DNA from: Spirodela intermedia
Taxonomy: Eukaryota > Streptophyta > Magnoliopsida > Alismatales > Araceae
Reading direction: 5' to 3'
Assembly (NCBI GenBank): GCA_902729315.2
Contig: LR746278.1
Span: forward strand, 3,047,501 to 3,111,500
Length of the DNA: 64,000 bases
In this document: positions 62,471-64,000 of the stretch, piece by piece
Layout: every line of letters begins with the position of its first letter
How positions within the stretch are numbered: position 1 is the first letter of the stretch
Program-made: the position numbers and the translations under genes
The notes under the pieces: generated by a model
The model's input: only the letters and a program-made list of their open reading frames with translations
Database searches by the model: none
What the model was told of the DNA's origin: nothing

Positions 62471-63501
62471 GGGATTCAGCTATTCTAAAGGGCAAGCAAG
62501 CAGACTGAGAATGTCAAAGGAAAGAGACTCCACCGAAGAGAGAAACTCTCTGGCAGGTCCACACATCCTCCTCAATCCACGAGAAAAACCATGGGATTTC
62601 ATCTTAGGGAAACAAGATATCGCATATTTCAACCATCTCAAGAAACTGGAAGCAGTGCAATGACTCCACGTCTATCCTGTCCCAAAAGGATGCCGTTGGA
62701 GCATCCATCTTCCAGGCTTATCTCACTCATTACACTGCGATCGCCCCAGAATTTCTCTTTATCAAACTCCTGGCGCTGAGGAATGCAAAACAGTCGAATA
62801 ATCCCATATCAAGTGTTACACCCGCTCGAACACAAAAAAATGACCATGCCTCATCTCAATTTGGAGGCCAGCGAATCTCATCTTGCGAGCATAGATGATC
62901 GCAGTGCACCATATAGTTTCTACTGTCTCATCAATAAAGGAATGCATTGAAGAAAATCGACATCTGATTCCCTCACAAGAGGAAAATAGATAGGCAGCGT
63001 AACTAGGAATACTCATCACAGATTCCCTTTTCGGTACAGTCCTGCGACCTCCTGGCAACAAAGTAGCCATCCAAAGAGAACATGTTCTTGTTCCCGACTC
63101 TTTCTTATGCCTTTGTGTGTAGGACCCAAAGTATGAAACACAGGTGGATGTTTTTTCTCTCTCACTATGAAAAGGGTGAGTTAGGTGGCATTTACTGGAA
63201 CAGGACCAAGAATGACTGCGCTATACTATGCGCTCAAAAAGCCATGCAGAATGATGCCAATAGTTGGCAACTTCCCCCGTCCAGAGAAAAGGCCAGAAAC
63301 GTTTTTACCAAAGATGACAATCCGAGAACTACAAGTGATACAGCAAAAGAGTGTAAAAGAGAACAAAAAAAGCAACAATAACATCCGTGGAGACATTTTG
63401 ACAAAGCGAAAAAAAAAAAGGGAAAATATCAAAGCAGCCAGGTCACGTAACAAGAAAAAAAGAGAAGTAAAAATAAATCAACTATGGAGACGAATCTTAC
63501 T

Positions 63502-64000
63502 TTAGACAATGCCACAATTGTACATCTTGCAAAGCTCATTAAGTGCCTCCTTATTAGCTGCATCTACGTACGTTTCTATCACTGCAGGATACTTTCCTGG
63601 GGAAAGAGCCGAAAGTCTTGCCAGTGATGTGACAAAAAACTGCTTTGGGTCCTTTATTACGTTTTCCAGTGGATCTTCATCTTTCTTCCCAGCATTGTGC
63701 AAGCGTGCAAAAGCCGAAGAATGGCCAAAAGCCCCTCCAATATCGGTCACATCTACTTCTTCTTCCACCCTCTGCTCCTCTGGCCTTGCAAGAAGAGTGA
63801 TAACACTGTCGAGCATTTTGCCACATAGCTCAGTGGCCGAACTATCCAAAAGAACTGGAGACTCACAAAGAAGTCTCGTTGAAGCAGAGGAAGTCAGTTT
63901 TACCTCCACGAAACCTGTGATTTGCTTGAGATTTGGTATCCAAAACTTGTCAACCAGTGTGATAAATAAATTAGGCTGGACTGAATTTATGGACTCCACA
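63502..64000 (-). CDS. XPO2: Exportin-2 (CAS/CSE1), C-terminal part
   Basis: The visible part is one open exon of 166 residues running into the window edge; the rest of the gene lies beyond. SVQPNLF, FWIPNLKQITG, EVKLTSSASTRLLCESP, LHNAGKKDEDP and DPKQFFVTSLARLSALSPGK match the C-terminus of plant exportin-2. This is the nuclear export receptor that returns importin-alpha to the cytoplasm with RanGTP. The protein ends CKMYNCGIV. This region is the last set of HEAT repeats in the superhelical solenoid. Confidence 0.9.
   Translation of the reverse strand, partial: VESINSVQPNLFITLVDKFWIPNLKQITGFVEVKLTSSASTRLLCESPVLLDSSATELCGKMLDSVITLLARPEEQRVEEEVDVTDIGGAFGHSSAFARLHNAGKKDEDPLENVIKDPKQFFVTSLARLSALSPGKYPAVIETYVDAANKEALNELCKMYNCGIV

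Larger units (their letters stand above)
60974..63501. other. Intergenic region, NRAMP 3' UTR and repeats
   Basis: The NRAMP 3' UTR carries a TTC tract. AT tracts follow at 61190-61214 and 61812-61844. A three-copy 92-bp repeat lies at 62215-62470. The stretch 62480-63500 has no recognisable gene; its right end must be the 3' UTR of the exportin gene on the minus strand. Confidence 0.6.

Overview
This window looks like nuclear DNA of a flowering plant. Almost every gene is split by short GT-AG introns, the gene families are plant ones, and long (CT)n/(GA)n tracts sit in promoters, leaders and introns. Strongly GC3-biased exons (sulfoquinovosidase, patatin, kinase) next to AT-richer genes suggest a monocot, but that is inference. 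I found no mobile element with recognisable coding capacity, no CRISPR array and no rRNA gene; tRNAs could not be screened properly by eye.

Layout. 1-3500 (+): 3' part of a membrane J-domain/Jiv co-chaperone. 4060-4500 (-): small secreted or membrane protein of unknown function. 6995-9958 (+): WPP-domain-associated coiled-coil protein. 11251-14546 (-): GH31 sulfoquinovosidase-like enzyme. 16569-23465 (-): ERGIC/Erv41-type early secretory pathway protein. 27150-34092 (+): GDP-fucose O-fucosyltransferase-family protein. 34883-39579 (-): RING-CH membrane E3 ligase with a damaged last part. 42952-44523 (-): class III patatin-like protein. 48589-50324 (+): receptor-like cytoplasmic kinase. 50920-55878 (-): actin-related protein ARP7. 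57049-60973 (+): NRAMP metal transporter. 63502-64000 (-): C-terminus of exportin-2 (CAS/CSE1).

The exon chains were built by hand: each junction has a splice dinucleotide, the phases close, and each joined protein reads through without a stop. The exceptions are two GC-AG introns in the sulfoquinovosidase gene and two compensating frame changes in one exon of the RING-CH gene. The genes do not form a pathway; this is an ordinary gene neighbourhood. Two pairs are divergent and may share promoters (ERGIC/O-fucosyltransferase and ARP7/NRAMP), both with clusters of TGGGCC-type (site II) motifs.

I did not find a new multi-gene system. The most interesting items are the plant sulfoquinovosidase with two GC-AG introns, the broken frame in the RING-CH gene, a 200-bp duplication that copied an exon end and lost its splice donor, a nearly perfect 108-bp duplication beside the ERGIC stop codon, and the mass of stranded CT/GA repeats at gene starts.
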